Assembly (NCBI GenBank): GCA_023268955.1
Contig: JALRJW010000081.1
Location: forward strand, 1-15,831
DNA length: 15,831 nt
Source of the DNA: Aliarcobacter sp.
GTDB lineage: Bacteria; Campylobacterota; Campylobacteria; Campylobacterales; Arcobacteraceae
Direction of reading: 5' to 3'
Shown: positions 6,941 through 14,002 of the stretch, one piece after another
Position numbering within the stretch: the first letter of the stretch is position 1
How the letters are laid out: each line of letters starts with the position of its first letter
Notes under the pieces: generated by a model
The model's input: only the letters and a program-made list of their open reading frames with translations
Database searches by the model: none
Told to the model about the DNA's origin: nothing
Translations under genes and position numbers: made by a program

Positions 6941-8683
6941 ATTTTTAAAAAATTTCTATTCTTATTCGCATTTGCACTATTTTTTCAAACTACCCTATTA
7001 GCAAATGGTACTCTTGCCCAAGAGTACCAAAAAGCTCGCATAGAATATCTTAAGGCTGTCGTTAGTCAAGATGAAAACTTGAAAATTGAGAAGCTTGAAA
7101 AAGTTATTGATTTAGGTGAGAAACTTAACAAGGATACAACTCCAGATAAAAAAAAGCTAGAAATTTTTAAATTAAGATTAAAAAAAGAGTCAAATTTAGA
7201 TACCTCTAAAAAAAATCAAAAATCAAATACAACTAATACTCAATATCCAATAAGAGATATTTTTGTTAAAGACAATGAGATAATAATTGAGTTTAATAAA
7301 AATATCAATGCAAAAGACATAAAAAAGTTTGAATTGAACTCTAAAAATATATATAAAGATGTATTTGATATTGAAGGGTATTTTCCTAAAGCAAAAGAAA
7401 CAAAATTAGAGATGGCTGGACTTGAAAAAATAGTTGTTGGTCAATATAAGCCAAATACTTTTAGAATTGTATTAAAAGATTCAAAAAAAATAGACTCCTA
7501 TTTTAAAATAGTTGATAATACTGTTATTTTAAAAGTTGCAAATATTCAAAAAAATAACAATTTTGATGAAGCCATGAAAGTAGAGTTAAAAAAAGAAGAT
7601 GATTTTTCTAATAAATTTATAGATACTAAATTTATTGACACTAAAAATTCTATAAGACAAATATATACAGACGATAATAATATCATTATCAAATTCAATG
7701 AATCATTCAATAAAAAGATGCTTAATTATGCAGTAGTTAAACAAAAAGGGAAGTATGTTCATAGATTTGATATTCAAGGTATTTATGAACATGCAAGTCC
7801 AATTAAATTGTCTATAAATAATTTAGAAAAAATCACTGTCTATCAAAAAAATAAAAAACAACTAAGAATTGATTTAATAAATGATTCAAAATTCAATTTA
7901 ATTTATGTTGTTAATGATAGAAGTTTAGTAATTAAACTTAGTAATTTAAATAAAAAAATTATAAAACAAGAAGCTGTAAAAACAAATTATCTTAGTCCAT
8001 TTAAAAACAAAGTTGTTGTTATAGACGCAGGTCATGGTGGTAAAGATGTTGGTGCAGTTGGACCTAAAAATAGATATGAAAAAGATGTAGTTTTTGCAAT
8101 TTCAAAATATACTTATGATTTATTAAAACAAAGAGGATACAAAGTTTATCTAACAAGAACATCTGATAAATTTATAAAAGTTAACAATAGAACAAAACTA
8201 GCTAATGAAAAAAATGCAGACATATTTATATCTATTCATGCTAATTCAATAGTTGAATCAAAAGCAGCAAAAGTAGAAGGTATTGAAACATTCTTTTTAA
8301 GTCCTGCTAGAAGTGAAAGAGCTAAAAGAGTTGCTGCTATTGAAAATAGTGAAGATATCAACTCTATGAGTAATTCCACAAAAAATGCTTTTTTAGAGTC
8401 ACTAAGCAGACCTAGAATAACAGCTTCACACAAACTAGCAATTGATGTTCAAGCAGGTATGCTTACTCAAGTAAAAACTAAATTTAATAATGTAGAAGAT
8501 TCAGGTGTTAGAGAGGGACCATTTTGGGTTTTAGTTGGTGCACAAATGCCATCAATTTTAATTGAAGTAGGATATATTTCTCATCCAAAAGAGAGTGCTA
8601 GATTAGTTAATAAAGATTACCAAAAACTATTAGCAAATGGTATTGCTAATGGAATTGAATCTTACTTTTCAAAAAATCCTTAA
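6941..8683 (+). CDS. amiA: Exported N-acetylmuramoyl-L-alanine amidase (Amidase_3), likely AUU start
   Basis: Periplasmic zinc amidase cleaving the bond between MurNAc and the L-alanine of the stem peptide. Starting at ATT 6941 gives 580 residues with a classic signal peptide: MFKK, then a hydrophobic stretch (5-20) and likely cleavage after LLA (21). The first ordinary start, TTG 7079, would remove all of this. Next come a helical region, two tandem AMIN-like beta domains (about 104-202 and 238-336) similar to each other, and the Amidase_3 domain (about 350-577). Zinc ligands are H365 (DAGHGG), E380 (YEKD) and H433 (IHAN); catalytic E542 lies in IEVGYISH. A helical insertion (about 445-500) matches the autoinhibitory region of AmiA/AmiC enzymes. 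Last gene of the pyrH run; its end overlaps the convergent NUDIX gene by 38 bases. Confidence 0.9.
   Translation: MFKKFLFLFAFALFFQTTLLANGTLAQEYQKARIEYLKAVVSQDENLKIEKLEKVIDLGEKLNKDTTPDKKKLEIFKLRLKKESNLDTSKKNQKSNTTNTQYPIRDIFVKDNEIIIEFNKNINAKDIKKFELNSKNIYKDVFDIEGYFPKAKETKLEMAGLEKIVVGQYKPNTFRIVLKDSKKIDSYFKIVDNTVILKVANIQKNNNFDEAMKVELKKEDDFSNKFIDTKFIDTKNSIRQIYTDDNNIIIKFNESFNKKMLNYAVVKQKGKYVHRFDIQGIYEHASPIKLSINNLEKITVYQKNKKQLRIDLINDSKFNLIYVVNDRSLVIKLSNLNKKIIKQEAVKTNYLSPFKNKVVVIDAGHGGKDVGAVGPKNRYEKDVVFAISKYTYDLLKQRGYKVYLTRTSDKFIKVNNRTKLANEKNADIFISIHANSIVESKAAKVEGIETFFLSPARSERAKRVAAIENSEDINSMSNSTKNAFLESLSRPRITASHKLAIDVQAGMLTQVKTKFNNVEDSGVREGPFWVLVGAQMPSILIEVGYISHPKESARLVNKDYQKLLANGIANGIESYFSKNP
7613..7642 (+). 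repeat. Short tandem duplication inside amiA
   Basis: Two adjacent 15-base units, AAATTTATAGATACT and AAATTTATTGACACT, match at 13 of 15 positions. They encode KFIDT twice, in the linker between the two AMIN-like domains. The repeat keeps the frame and probably only lengthens the linker. Confidence 0.7.
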
Positions 8684-9092
8684 TCTCTTTGATTAGTTTT
8701 TTTTGTTTGCTTTTCAAAGGTGGTAATTCATCAATTGAAAAGAACTTTACACTAGAGTTTTCCCAAGATAAGTAGTTTGATTTTAGTGTGTTATTTATAA
8801 AATATTTTTCATAATTATCTATATTTTCAATATTGATAGTCCAAATACCAATATCTTTTTCAAAATTTATTTGTTCAAAGTAATCTTCAAAAAGTTCTGT
8901 GTGAATATATATTCCACACTCTTCAAATGTTTCCCTTTGAGCACAAATATATGGGCTTTCATTTTTAATTTTAACCCCTTTTAAACAACCCCATTTATCT
9001 TTACTAGATACACTTTTACAAAGTAAAATCTTTACATCATTTTTTGAAACAAAATATGGCAATAATCCATAAGCTTTGATATGACTTTTCAA
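8646..9092 (-). CDS. NUDIX hydrolase
   Basis: Cytoplasmic hydrolase of the NUDIX fold; the substrate (a nucleoside diphosphate linked to some moiety) is not predictable. I chose TTG at 9092 (148 residues) because AGGAG sits five bases upstream (9102-9098) and this start lies 16 bases after the stop of the upstream permease. The longer frame from TTG 9149 (167 residues) would overlap that gene by 41 bases and has no such site. NUDIX box: G39, E45, R53-E54, E57-E58, G60 (GVKIKNE through RETFEECGI), with all the metal-binding acids kept. The segment AYGLLPYFV starts the fold. Last gene of the rplY-pth-permease operon; its 3' end overlaps amiA tail to tail. Confidence 0.85.
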   Translation of the reverse strand: MKSHIKAYGLLPYFVSKNDVKILLCKSVSSKDKWGCLKGVKIKNESPYICAQRETFEECGIYIHTELFEDYFEQINFEKDIGIWTINIENIDNYEKYFINNTLKSNYLSWENSSVKFFSIDELPPLKSKQKKLIKEIKDFLKSKIQFH

Positions 9093-9108
9093 AAGAACTC
9101 CTAAATTC

Positions 9109-10176
9109 TTAAAATGAAGATTTTTTTTGATAAATGTACAAAGATACAACTATCCAAATAAACAAAGGTAAAAGTAATGAAATTTCAGGAGCAATTACAC
9201 CCCCACTTGTAATTCTAAATAGTAAGAAGAATACTCCCCAAACAATTAAAGTACTAAATATTGATAAAGATATAAATTTTCCTGAATTAAAAAATCTATT
9301 GTTTAATGAACTATAAACAAATATTAAAAGCATCAAAGGCACAACAAAAAAAGGAATTAATAGTTGATTATAAACAGAAGCTCTAATTTTTTCAGTGTTA
9401 ATACCTTGATTTGAAAATAATACAAGTGCTGAAATAGAATCACTTAGGGATAAATCTGTATTCTCTTCATATACTTTGTTAAGAATTTTTGGTTTAAAAC
9501 CTTCAAGGGTATATAAAAACTTTTCATTGGTAATATCAATTTTAGAGTTTAAAATATCAATATTAGCTGGTTTGTCAATTATTTTTGCATCTACAACGTA
9601 CCATTTATCATTTTGGAAATATGCATTTTTAGCAAAGGTAGTTTTAATAACATCATTATTTTCAATTTTAAAAATATAAACACCTTCAGCTTTTTGTTGA
9701 AGTGGTAATAGCTTTTTAAAATATACGTAATTATCATCATACTTTAAAAAAACATCATTTTTTGTAGTTGTAAAAAATTCACCTTTTAATATTTTACTTT
9801 TTTGTTCTTCTGAATAAGCTAATGGTGTAAATTGTAAAGCTATTAATGTAAAAATCAATAAAAAAGACGAAACTAATACAGGCTTTATAAATTGAGTTCT
9901 AGTAACTCCTAAAGCATTGAAAGCCACAAATTCATTTGATTTTATAAACATAACTAAAGTAACAATCCATCCAAAAATTAATGCTAAAGGCAATGCTAAT
10001 GAAAATGTAAAAAAACTAAAATACAAAATATATAAAATCATTAAGTTTGCAGAAGATGGTAACTCTTTGAAGTTTTGAATTATATCAATACCAATAAAAA
10101 ATAGTTGCAATGATATTAAAACAATTAAAAAATTTATAATATACTTTTTAAAAACATATTTTGTAAGTATTGACAT
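9109..10176 (-). CDS. LptF/LptG-family (YjgP/YjgQ) LPS export permease
   Basis: Inner-membrane permease of 355 residues, of the family that with the LptB ATPase extracts lipopolysaccharide from the inner membrane and passes it to LptC and LptA. Predicted layout: three N-terminal membrane spans (about 12-32, 48-78, 97-117), a periplasmic beta-rich domain (about 120-265, the jellyroll of this family), and three C-terminal spans (about 270-290, 301-321, 331-349). The loop NEFVAFNALGVTRTQFIKP (81-99) matches the conserved LptF/G coupling segment. LptF and LptG cannot be told apart here with confidence; the partner is not in the window. The gene lies 4 bases after pth. I recall the order rplY-pth-permease from Campylobacter. 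Confidence 0.88.
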   Translation of the reverse strand: MSILTKYVFKKYIINFLIVLISLQLFFIGIDIIQNFKELPSSANLMILYILYFSFFTFSLALPLALIFGWIVTLVMFIKSNEFVAFNALGVTRTQFIKPVLVSSFLLIFTLIALQFTPLAYSEEQKSKILKGEFFTTTKNDVFLKYDDNYVYFKKLLPLQQKAEGVYIFKIENNDVIKTTFAKNAYFQNDKWYVVDAKIIDKPANIDILNSKIDITNEKFLYTLEGFKPKILNKVYEENTDLSLSDSISALVLFSNQGINTEKIRASVYNQLLIPFFVVPLMLLIFVYSSLNNRFFNSGKFISLSIFSTLIVWGVFFLLFRITSGGVIAPEISLLLPLFIWIVVSLYIYQKKSSF

Positions 10177-10180
10177 TAAA

Positions 10181-10735
10181 CTACTTTAAAGTAAATTTTG
10201 ATTTCACTACAGTTAACTCTTCACCTTTTATAAGTGCATTTATAGCGTCAATTGTATGTGGAATTATATCCTTTAATTTGTTTAATTCTTCTTTTGAAAA
10301 GTTGTCTAAAACATAATTTGCAACATCTGATTTATTTTGTGGTTTGCCAATTCCAATTCTAATTCTAATATAATCTTGTCCCATATGAGCATCACATGAT
10401 CTTAGACCATTGTGTCCACCATGACCACCACCAATTTTGAATTTAACTGCACCAAAAGGTAAGTCTAAATCATCATGAATTACTATTATATTTTCTAAAT
10501 CAAGTTTATAATACTCCTTAATTGCAAATACAGCTTGACCCGAATTATTCATATAAGTAGTTGGCTTAGAATATAAATTATAACCAGATTTTAAAAGTGT
10601 AGAATGAAAGTTTGATTTATTTATGTTTGTAGTAGAAAGATTTTTGGTCATCTCATCGATAACCATAAATCCAACGTTGTGTCTTGTTAGTTCGTATTTT
10701 TCACCGATATTACCAAGACCAACGATAAGATGCAT
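10181..10735 (-). CDS. pth: Peptidyl-tRNA hydrolase
   Basis: Releases tRNA from peptidyl-tRNA that has dropped off the ribosome; cytoplasmic and essential in most bacteria. The 184 residues match the family length. Catalytic and binding residues are all visible: N9 in GLGNIG, H19 in RHNVGF, N63 in YMNNSG, D88 in HDDLDLPFG, and N109 in GGHGGHNGLRS. Located 12 bases after rplY with no good ribosome binding site, so translation may depend on rplY; the permease begins 4 bases after its stop. Confidence 0.97.
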   Translation of the reverse strand: MHLIVGLGNIGEKYELTRHNVGFMVIDEMTKNLSTTNINKSNFHSTLLKSGYNLYSKPTTYMNNSGQAVFAIKEYYKLDLENIIVIHDDLDLPFGAVKFKIGGGHGGHNGLRSCDAHMGQDYIRIRIGIGKPQNKSDVANYVLDNFSKEELNKLKDIIPHTIDAINALIKGEELTVVKSKFTLK

Positions 10736-10747
10736 ATTAATTAAAAA

Positions 10748-11284
10748 TTATTTAGCTTTAATTACACCAACAACTGGTACTCTTGGGTCTAAATAACAAT
10801 CAACACCCGCTGGGAAGTCGATATTTCTAATTAAGATATTGTCTCCTGTATCTAATTGAGAAACTTCTAAAGTAATATCTTCAGGTAAGTTTTCAATTGT
10901 ACATTTAACTGGAACTCTTTTGTGGTTAATCATTAAAAGACCTTTATTTTTAAGACCTTTTGGAGTACCTGTAGTTTTAACTGGGATTTTATATCCAGCT
11001 CTAACACCTGGTTGTGCTACCATTAAATCAACGTGTAATAAGTCTGAAGTTAATGGACATTTTTGATACTCTTGAACAACAACTTTAAAAGTTTTACCTT
11101 CTACACTTACATCAAATGCAACTGTAGTTTTGTCTCTTAAATACTTGATAAATACATTCTTTTTGAATGCAGCTTGAACATTTTCTAAACCTTTTCCATA
11201 GATGTTTGCAATTAAGTAACCATCTCTTCTTAAAGTTTTAGTTGCTTGTTTTGTCATACTATCTCTTGCGATACCCTCTAACAT
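10748..11284 (-). CDS. rplY: 50S ribosomal protein L25, long (CTC/TL5) form
   Basis: Binds 5S rRNA in the large ribosomal subunit. I place the start at the second ATG (11284, MLEGIARDS, 178 residues) because AAAAGGA (11297-11291) touches the first ATG at 11290 directly but leaves 6 bases before the second; the longer form adds only Met-Phe. The N-terminal L25 domain (about 1-90) is followed by a TL5/CTC-type beta domain (about 95-178, with GTPKGLKNKG and LPEDITLEVSQLDTGD), so it is the two-domain form. First gene of the leftward operon rplY-pth-LptF/G-NUDIX, divergent from folD across 168 bases. Confidence 0.95.
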   Translation of the reverse strand: MLEGIARDSMTKQATKTLRRDGYLIANIYGKGLENVQAAFKKNVFIKYLRDKTTVAFDVSVEGKTFKVVVQEYQKCPLTSDLLHVDLMVAQPGVRAGYKIPVKTTGTPKGLKNKGLLMINHKRVPVKCTIENLPEDITLEVSQLDTGDNILIRNIDFPAGVDCYLDPRVPVVGVIKAK

Positions 11285-11452
11285 AAACATTCCTTTTATT
11301 AAATTTTGAAAGCGGATTTTACTAAAAGTTTTATAAATATTTGTTTAAGTAACATTTAATTTATTAGCTATCATTAAATAAATTTAACTTTTTTATAATT
11401 GATATTTAACTATACTATCAACAAAAATTATACTTTCAAAAGGTAAATCCCC
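11285..11452. promoter_or_regulatory. Divergent intergenic region between rplY and folD
   Basis: AT-rich region holding the 5' ends of two opposed operons. Towards folD there are three -10-like hexamers: TATAAT (11394-11399), TATACT (11411-11416) and TATACT (11429-11434), the first preceded by a T run. I cannot say which is used. The folD ribosome binding site AAAAGG is at 11438-11443. Towards rplY the best candidate is TAAAAT on the minus strand (11321-11316), with no good -35. A loose AT palindrome (ATTTAAT ... ATTAAAT) around 11350-11380 is too weak to call. Confidence 0.4.
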
Positions 11453-12313
11453 ATGACACTACTAGATGGTAAAGCATTATCTGCAAAAATCAAAGAAGAA
11501 GTTAAAGTTGAAGTAGCTACTTTAGTTCAAGAAAAACAAATAACTCCTGGTTTAGCTGTTATTTTAGTTGGAAATGATGCAGCAAGTGCAACGTATGTTG
11601 CAAGCAAAGCAAAAGGATGTAAAGAAGCTGGTATTTATTCAGTTGTTCACGAAATGCCTGATACAATTACTCAAGAAGAACTATTAGACACAATTGCTAT
11701 GATGAATAAAAATCCAAAATTAGATGGTATATTAGTTCAACTTCCTTTACCAAAACACATTGACACAACGGTTGTTCTTGAAGCAATTGACCCATTAAAA
11801 GATGTTGATGGTTTTCATCCATACAATGTAGGAAGAATGGTTTCAAACCTTGATTCATTTTTACCAGCTACTCCATATGGTGTAATGAGAATGTTCGAAG
11901 AATATGGAATTGAATTAAGTGGTAAAAACGTAGTTGTAATTGGAAGTTCAGATATAGTTGGTAAACCAATGGCTTCACTTTTAATCAATGCAAAAGCTAC
12001 AGTTACTGTTTGTAATTCAAGAACAAAAGATTTAGCTTCACATACAAAAGCTGCTGATATAGTTGTTATTGCTGTGGGTGTTCCTTTAATGTTAAAAGGT
12101 GATATGTTAAAAGATGGTGCAGTTGTAATTGATGTTGGTATTAATAGACTTGATACAGGTAAATTAGTTGGTGATGCTGATTTTGAAGATTGTAAAGACA
12201 AATGTACACATATTACACCAGTTCCAGGTGGAGTTGGTCCTATGACAATTGGAATGCTTTTAAAGAATACAGTTAAAGCAGCAACATTAAGAGAAAAAAG
12301 AGAAAGCAAATAA
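11453..12313 (+). CDS. folD: Bifunctional methylene-THF dehydrogenase/methenyl-THF cyclohydrolase
   Basis: Interconverts 5,10-methylene-, methenyl- and 10-formyl-tetrahydrofolate with NADP(H), supplying one-carbon units for purines and fMet; cytoplasmic dimer. The 286 residues show the substrate-site pair Y48 and K52 (ATYVASKAKGC), VQLPLPKHID, PLKDVDGFHP, the Rossmann motif VIGSSDIVGKP, and the C-terminal PVPGGVGPMTIGMLLKNT. The canonical cofactor motif reads G-R-S; here the Arg position is Ser, which may affect the 2'-phosphate contact (inference). Ribosome binding site AAAAGG lies 9 bases before the ATG. First gene of the folD-lepB-rpiB operon; its stop overlaps the lepB start by one base. 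Confidence 0.97.
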   Translation: MTLLDGKALSAKIKEEVKVEVATLVQEKQITPGLAVILVGNDAASATYVASKAKGCKEAGIYSVVHEMPDTITQEELLDTIAMMNKNPKLDGILVQLPLPKHIDTTVVLEAIDPLKDVDGFHPYNVGRMVSNLDSFLPATPYGVMRMFEEYGIELSGKNVVVIGSSDIVGKPMASLLINAKATVTVCNSRTKDLASHTKAADIVVIAVGVPLMLKGDMLKDGAVVIDVGINRLDTGKLVGDADFEDCKDKCTHITPVPGGVGPMTIGMLLKNTVKAATLREKRESK

Positions 12314-13095
12314 TGCTAAAAAAAATCTATAACTGGTCTACATCATGGACTGGAACTTTAGTAATAGTTCTAGGAATTATTTTCTTCGTAGCTCAAGCAT
12401 TTGTAATTCCAAGTGGAAGTATGAAAAATACACTTTTAATAGGTGATATGCTTTTTGTAAAAAAATATGTTTATGGTATTCCAACTCCAAGAATTCCATG
12501 GCTTGAAGTGAAAGTTTTACCTGATTTTAATGACAATGGCCACTTAATAGAGGGTGATAAACCACAAAGAGGTGATATTGTTGTTTTTAGATACCCTAAA
12601 AATGATGCTATTCACTATGTTAAAAGATTAGTTGCAACTGGTGGGGATTTAGTTGCAATGGTTGATAAAAATCTTTTAATTCATTTTTCTGAAGGTGAAG
12701 AATATATCACTAAAAACTTTCCAAAAGAAAAAATTGTAAATTTTGCTGGAAAATCATGGGTAGTAAATCCATATAAAGAAAAACATCCAGGAATTCATAA
12801 TGATCCTGAAGTTGTAAATAATGGATATAATCCACAAGCTTTATTTAATATGATGCCAATAAAAGTGCCTGAAGGCGAATACTTTATGATGGGTGATAAT
12901 AGAGACCACTCAAATGACTCAAGATTTTGGGGAACTGTTCAATACAAACATATAGTTGGAACACCTTGGTTTATCTATTTTTCTTGGGATGATGAATATA
13001 AAGTTAGATGGAATAGAATGTTTAAAAGTGTAGAAACTTTAGAACAAGAAATTGACGAAAATCAAAAAATTGAACACAAAGAAGGAATTTACTAA
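12313..13095 (+). CDS. lepB: Signal peptidase I
   Basis: Inner-membrane Ser-Lys protease that removes signal peptides from exported proteins, such as the amidase encoded in this window. The 260 residues show one N-terminal membrane span (about 13-32), then PSGSMKNTLLIGD with catalytic Ser36, RGDIVVFRYP (86-95), catalytic Lys104 in HYVKRLVATGGD, and the C-terminal box GDNRDHSNDSRFWG. The active domain faces the periplasm. The ATG overlaps the folD stop (TAATG) and its own stop overlaps the rpiB start in the same way, so the three are translationally coupled. I recall a folD-lepP pair in Campylobacter jejuni. Confidence 0.97.
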   Translation: MLKKIYNWSTSWTGTLVIVLGIIFFVAQAFVIPSGSMKNTLLIGDMLFVKKYVYGIPTPRIPWLEVKVLPDFNDNGHLIEGDKPQRGDIVVFRYPKNDAIHYVKRLVATGGDLVAMVDKNLLIHFSEGEEYITKNFPKEKIVNFAGKSWVVNPYKEKHPGIHNDPEVVNNGYNPQALFNMMPIKVPEGEYFMMGDNRDHSNDSRFWGTVQYKHIVGTPWFIYFSWDDEYKVRWNRMFKSVETLEQEIDENQKIEHKEGIY

Positions 13096-13550
13096 TGAAA
13101 TATTTTATTGGTGCAGACCACGCTGGAATTGATATTAAAGCTTATGTAAAAGAGCTTTTTGAAGCTAGAGGTCATGAAGTTATTGATTTGGGACCAAATA
13201 CAAAAGATAGAGTTGATTATCCTGATTTTGCAGCACTTGTTTGTGAAAATGTTTTAGCAAACGAAGGAAGTAAAGGAATTTTGATTTGTGGTTCAGGTAT
13301 TGGAATGAGTATGGCTGCAAATAAATTTGATGGAATTAGAGCTGCACTTTGTCACAATGAATATTCTGCAAAAATGGCTAGAGAACATAATGATGCTAAT
13401 GTAATTTGCTTAGGTGAAAGAGTTTCAGGTTATGGAATGGTTGAAGCTATCATTGATGCTTGGAACAATTCATCATTTGAGGGTGGAAGACACGAAGGAA
13501 GAGTTGAAAAAATCAACGCTTTAGGAAAAATGGGTTCTTGCAGAAACTAA
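13095..13550 (+). CDS. rpiB: Ribose-5-phosphate isomerase B
   Basis: Interconverts ribulose 5-phosphate and ribose 5-phosphate in the non-oxidative pentose phosphate pathway, feeding nucleotide synthesis; cytoplasmic. The 151 residues carry the RpiB/LacAB pattern: GADHAG (6-11), DYPDFA (41-46), the catalytic Cys65 in ICGSGIGMS, H98 in REHNDANV, and a C-terminal GGRHEGRV phosphate-binding stretch. An allose-6-phosphate isomerase is the close alternative, but no allose genes lie nearby. ATG overlaps the lepB stop by one base. Its last codons and stop sit inside a terminator hairpin. Confidence 0.96.
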   Translation: MKYFIGADHAGIDIKAYVKELFEARGHEVIDLGPNTKDRVDYPDFAALVCENVLANEGSKGILICGSGIGMSMAANKFDGIRAALCHNEYSAKMAREHNDANVICLGERVSGYGMVEAIIDAWNNSSFEGGRHEGRVEKINALGKMGSCRN

Positions 13551-13560
13551 TCTGCAAGAA
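13535..13560 (+). terminator. Hairpin terminator at the end of rpiB
   Basis: Perfect 9-base inverted repeat, TTCTTGCAG (13535-13543) and CTGCAAGAA (13552-13560), with an 8-base loop that contains the rpiB stop codon (TAA 13548-13550). A U-containing TTATTTAT follows on the plus strand, though there is no long pure T run. On the minus strand the hairpin lies 14 bases after the rimI stop, with five T residues a few bases beyond, so it may stop both converging operons. Confidence 0.75.
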
Positions 13561-13573
13561 TTATTTATCTATA

Positions 13574-14002
13574 TTAGCTTCGCATTTCCATTAAAAATCC
13601 ATCACTATCTTCGTAATAATCTTTTAAAACTTTTTTAATTTTAAAGCCAAACTTTTTATATAACTTTATTGCTTTTTTATTTTCAACTTTTACTTCAAGG
13701 GTAAATCTTTTTTTATCTTTAAGATTTTCAAAACTATTTTCTAAAAGTTTTGAAGCTAAACCTAAACCTTGAAAATCATTATCCACAGCAAGTGAATAGA
13801 GTCTATATGAGTCCTTTCTTTTTAGCCACAAAATATATCCAGCAATTTTTTCATCAACTTCAATGCCAAATATAATATTTTTTTGCAAATGATATCTAAA
13901 GCTTGATTTACTTAGAGCAAAAGGATCGTTGTTAAACACCCTATTTTCAATTACAAATAGAGTGTTTAAATCATTTAAATTTGCTTGTCTTATTGTGTGC
14001 AT
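13574..14002 (-). CDS. RimI-like GNAT N-acetyltransferase
   Basis: GNAT-fold acetyltransferase of 142 residues, cytoplasmic, closest in pattern to RimI, which acetylates the N-terminal alanine of ribosomal protein S18. Motif A is VDNDFQGLGLASKLL with the acetyl-CoA loop Q78-x-x-G81-x-A83. Motif B is LEVKVENKKAIKLYKKFGF (102-120), followed by KDYYEDSDGFLMEM, which fits RimI's 'YY.....A..M' ending. Substrate is uncertain: many GNAT paralogues share these features, so I leave the symbol empty. ATG overlaps the stop of the upstream DUF2156 gene (TAATG), indicating coupling. It ends just before the bidirectional hairpin shared with rpiB. Confidence 0.8.
   Translation of the reverse strand: MHTIRQANLNDLNTLFVIENRVFNNDPFALSKSSFRYHLQKNIIFGIEVDEKIAGYILWLKRKDSYRLYSLAVDNDFQGLGLASKLLENSFENLKDKKRFTLEVKVENKKAIKLYKKFGFKIKKVLKDYYEDSDGFLMEMRS

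Noticed and set aside
8236..8433. 65-residue minus-strand frame inside the amidase domain
   Set aside because: Antisense to conserved amidase sequence; hydrophobic Leu/Ala/Ser composition arises from the complement of the coding strand.
11350..11380. AT palindrome ATTTAAT-N12-ATTAAAT between rplY and folD
   Set aside because: Seven-base AT-only arms are expected by chance in DNA this AT-rich; no T run, no fit to a known operator.
11815..12309. Open frame of 164 residues on the minus strand within folD
   Set aside because: It is fully opposite a clear folD gene, low in charged residues and rich in Ser/Thr/Pro/Ile as expected of an antisense shadow; no ribosome binding site or motif.
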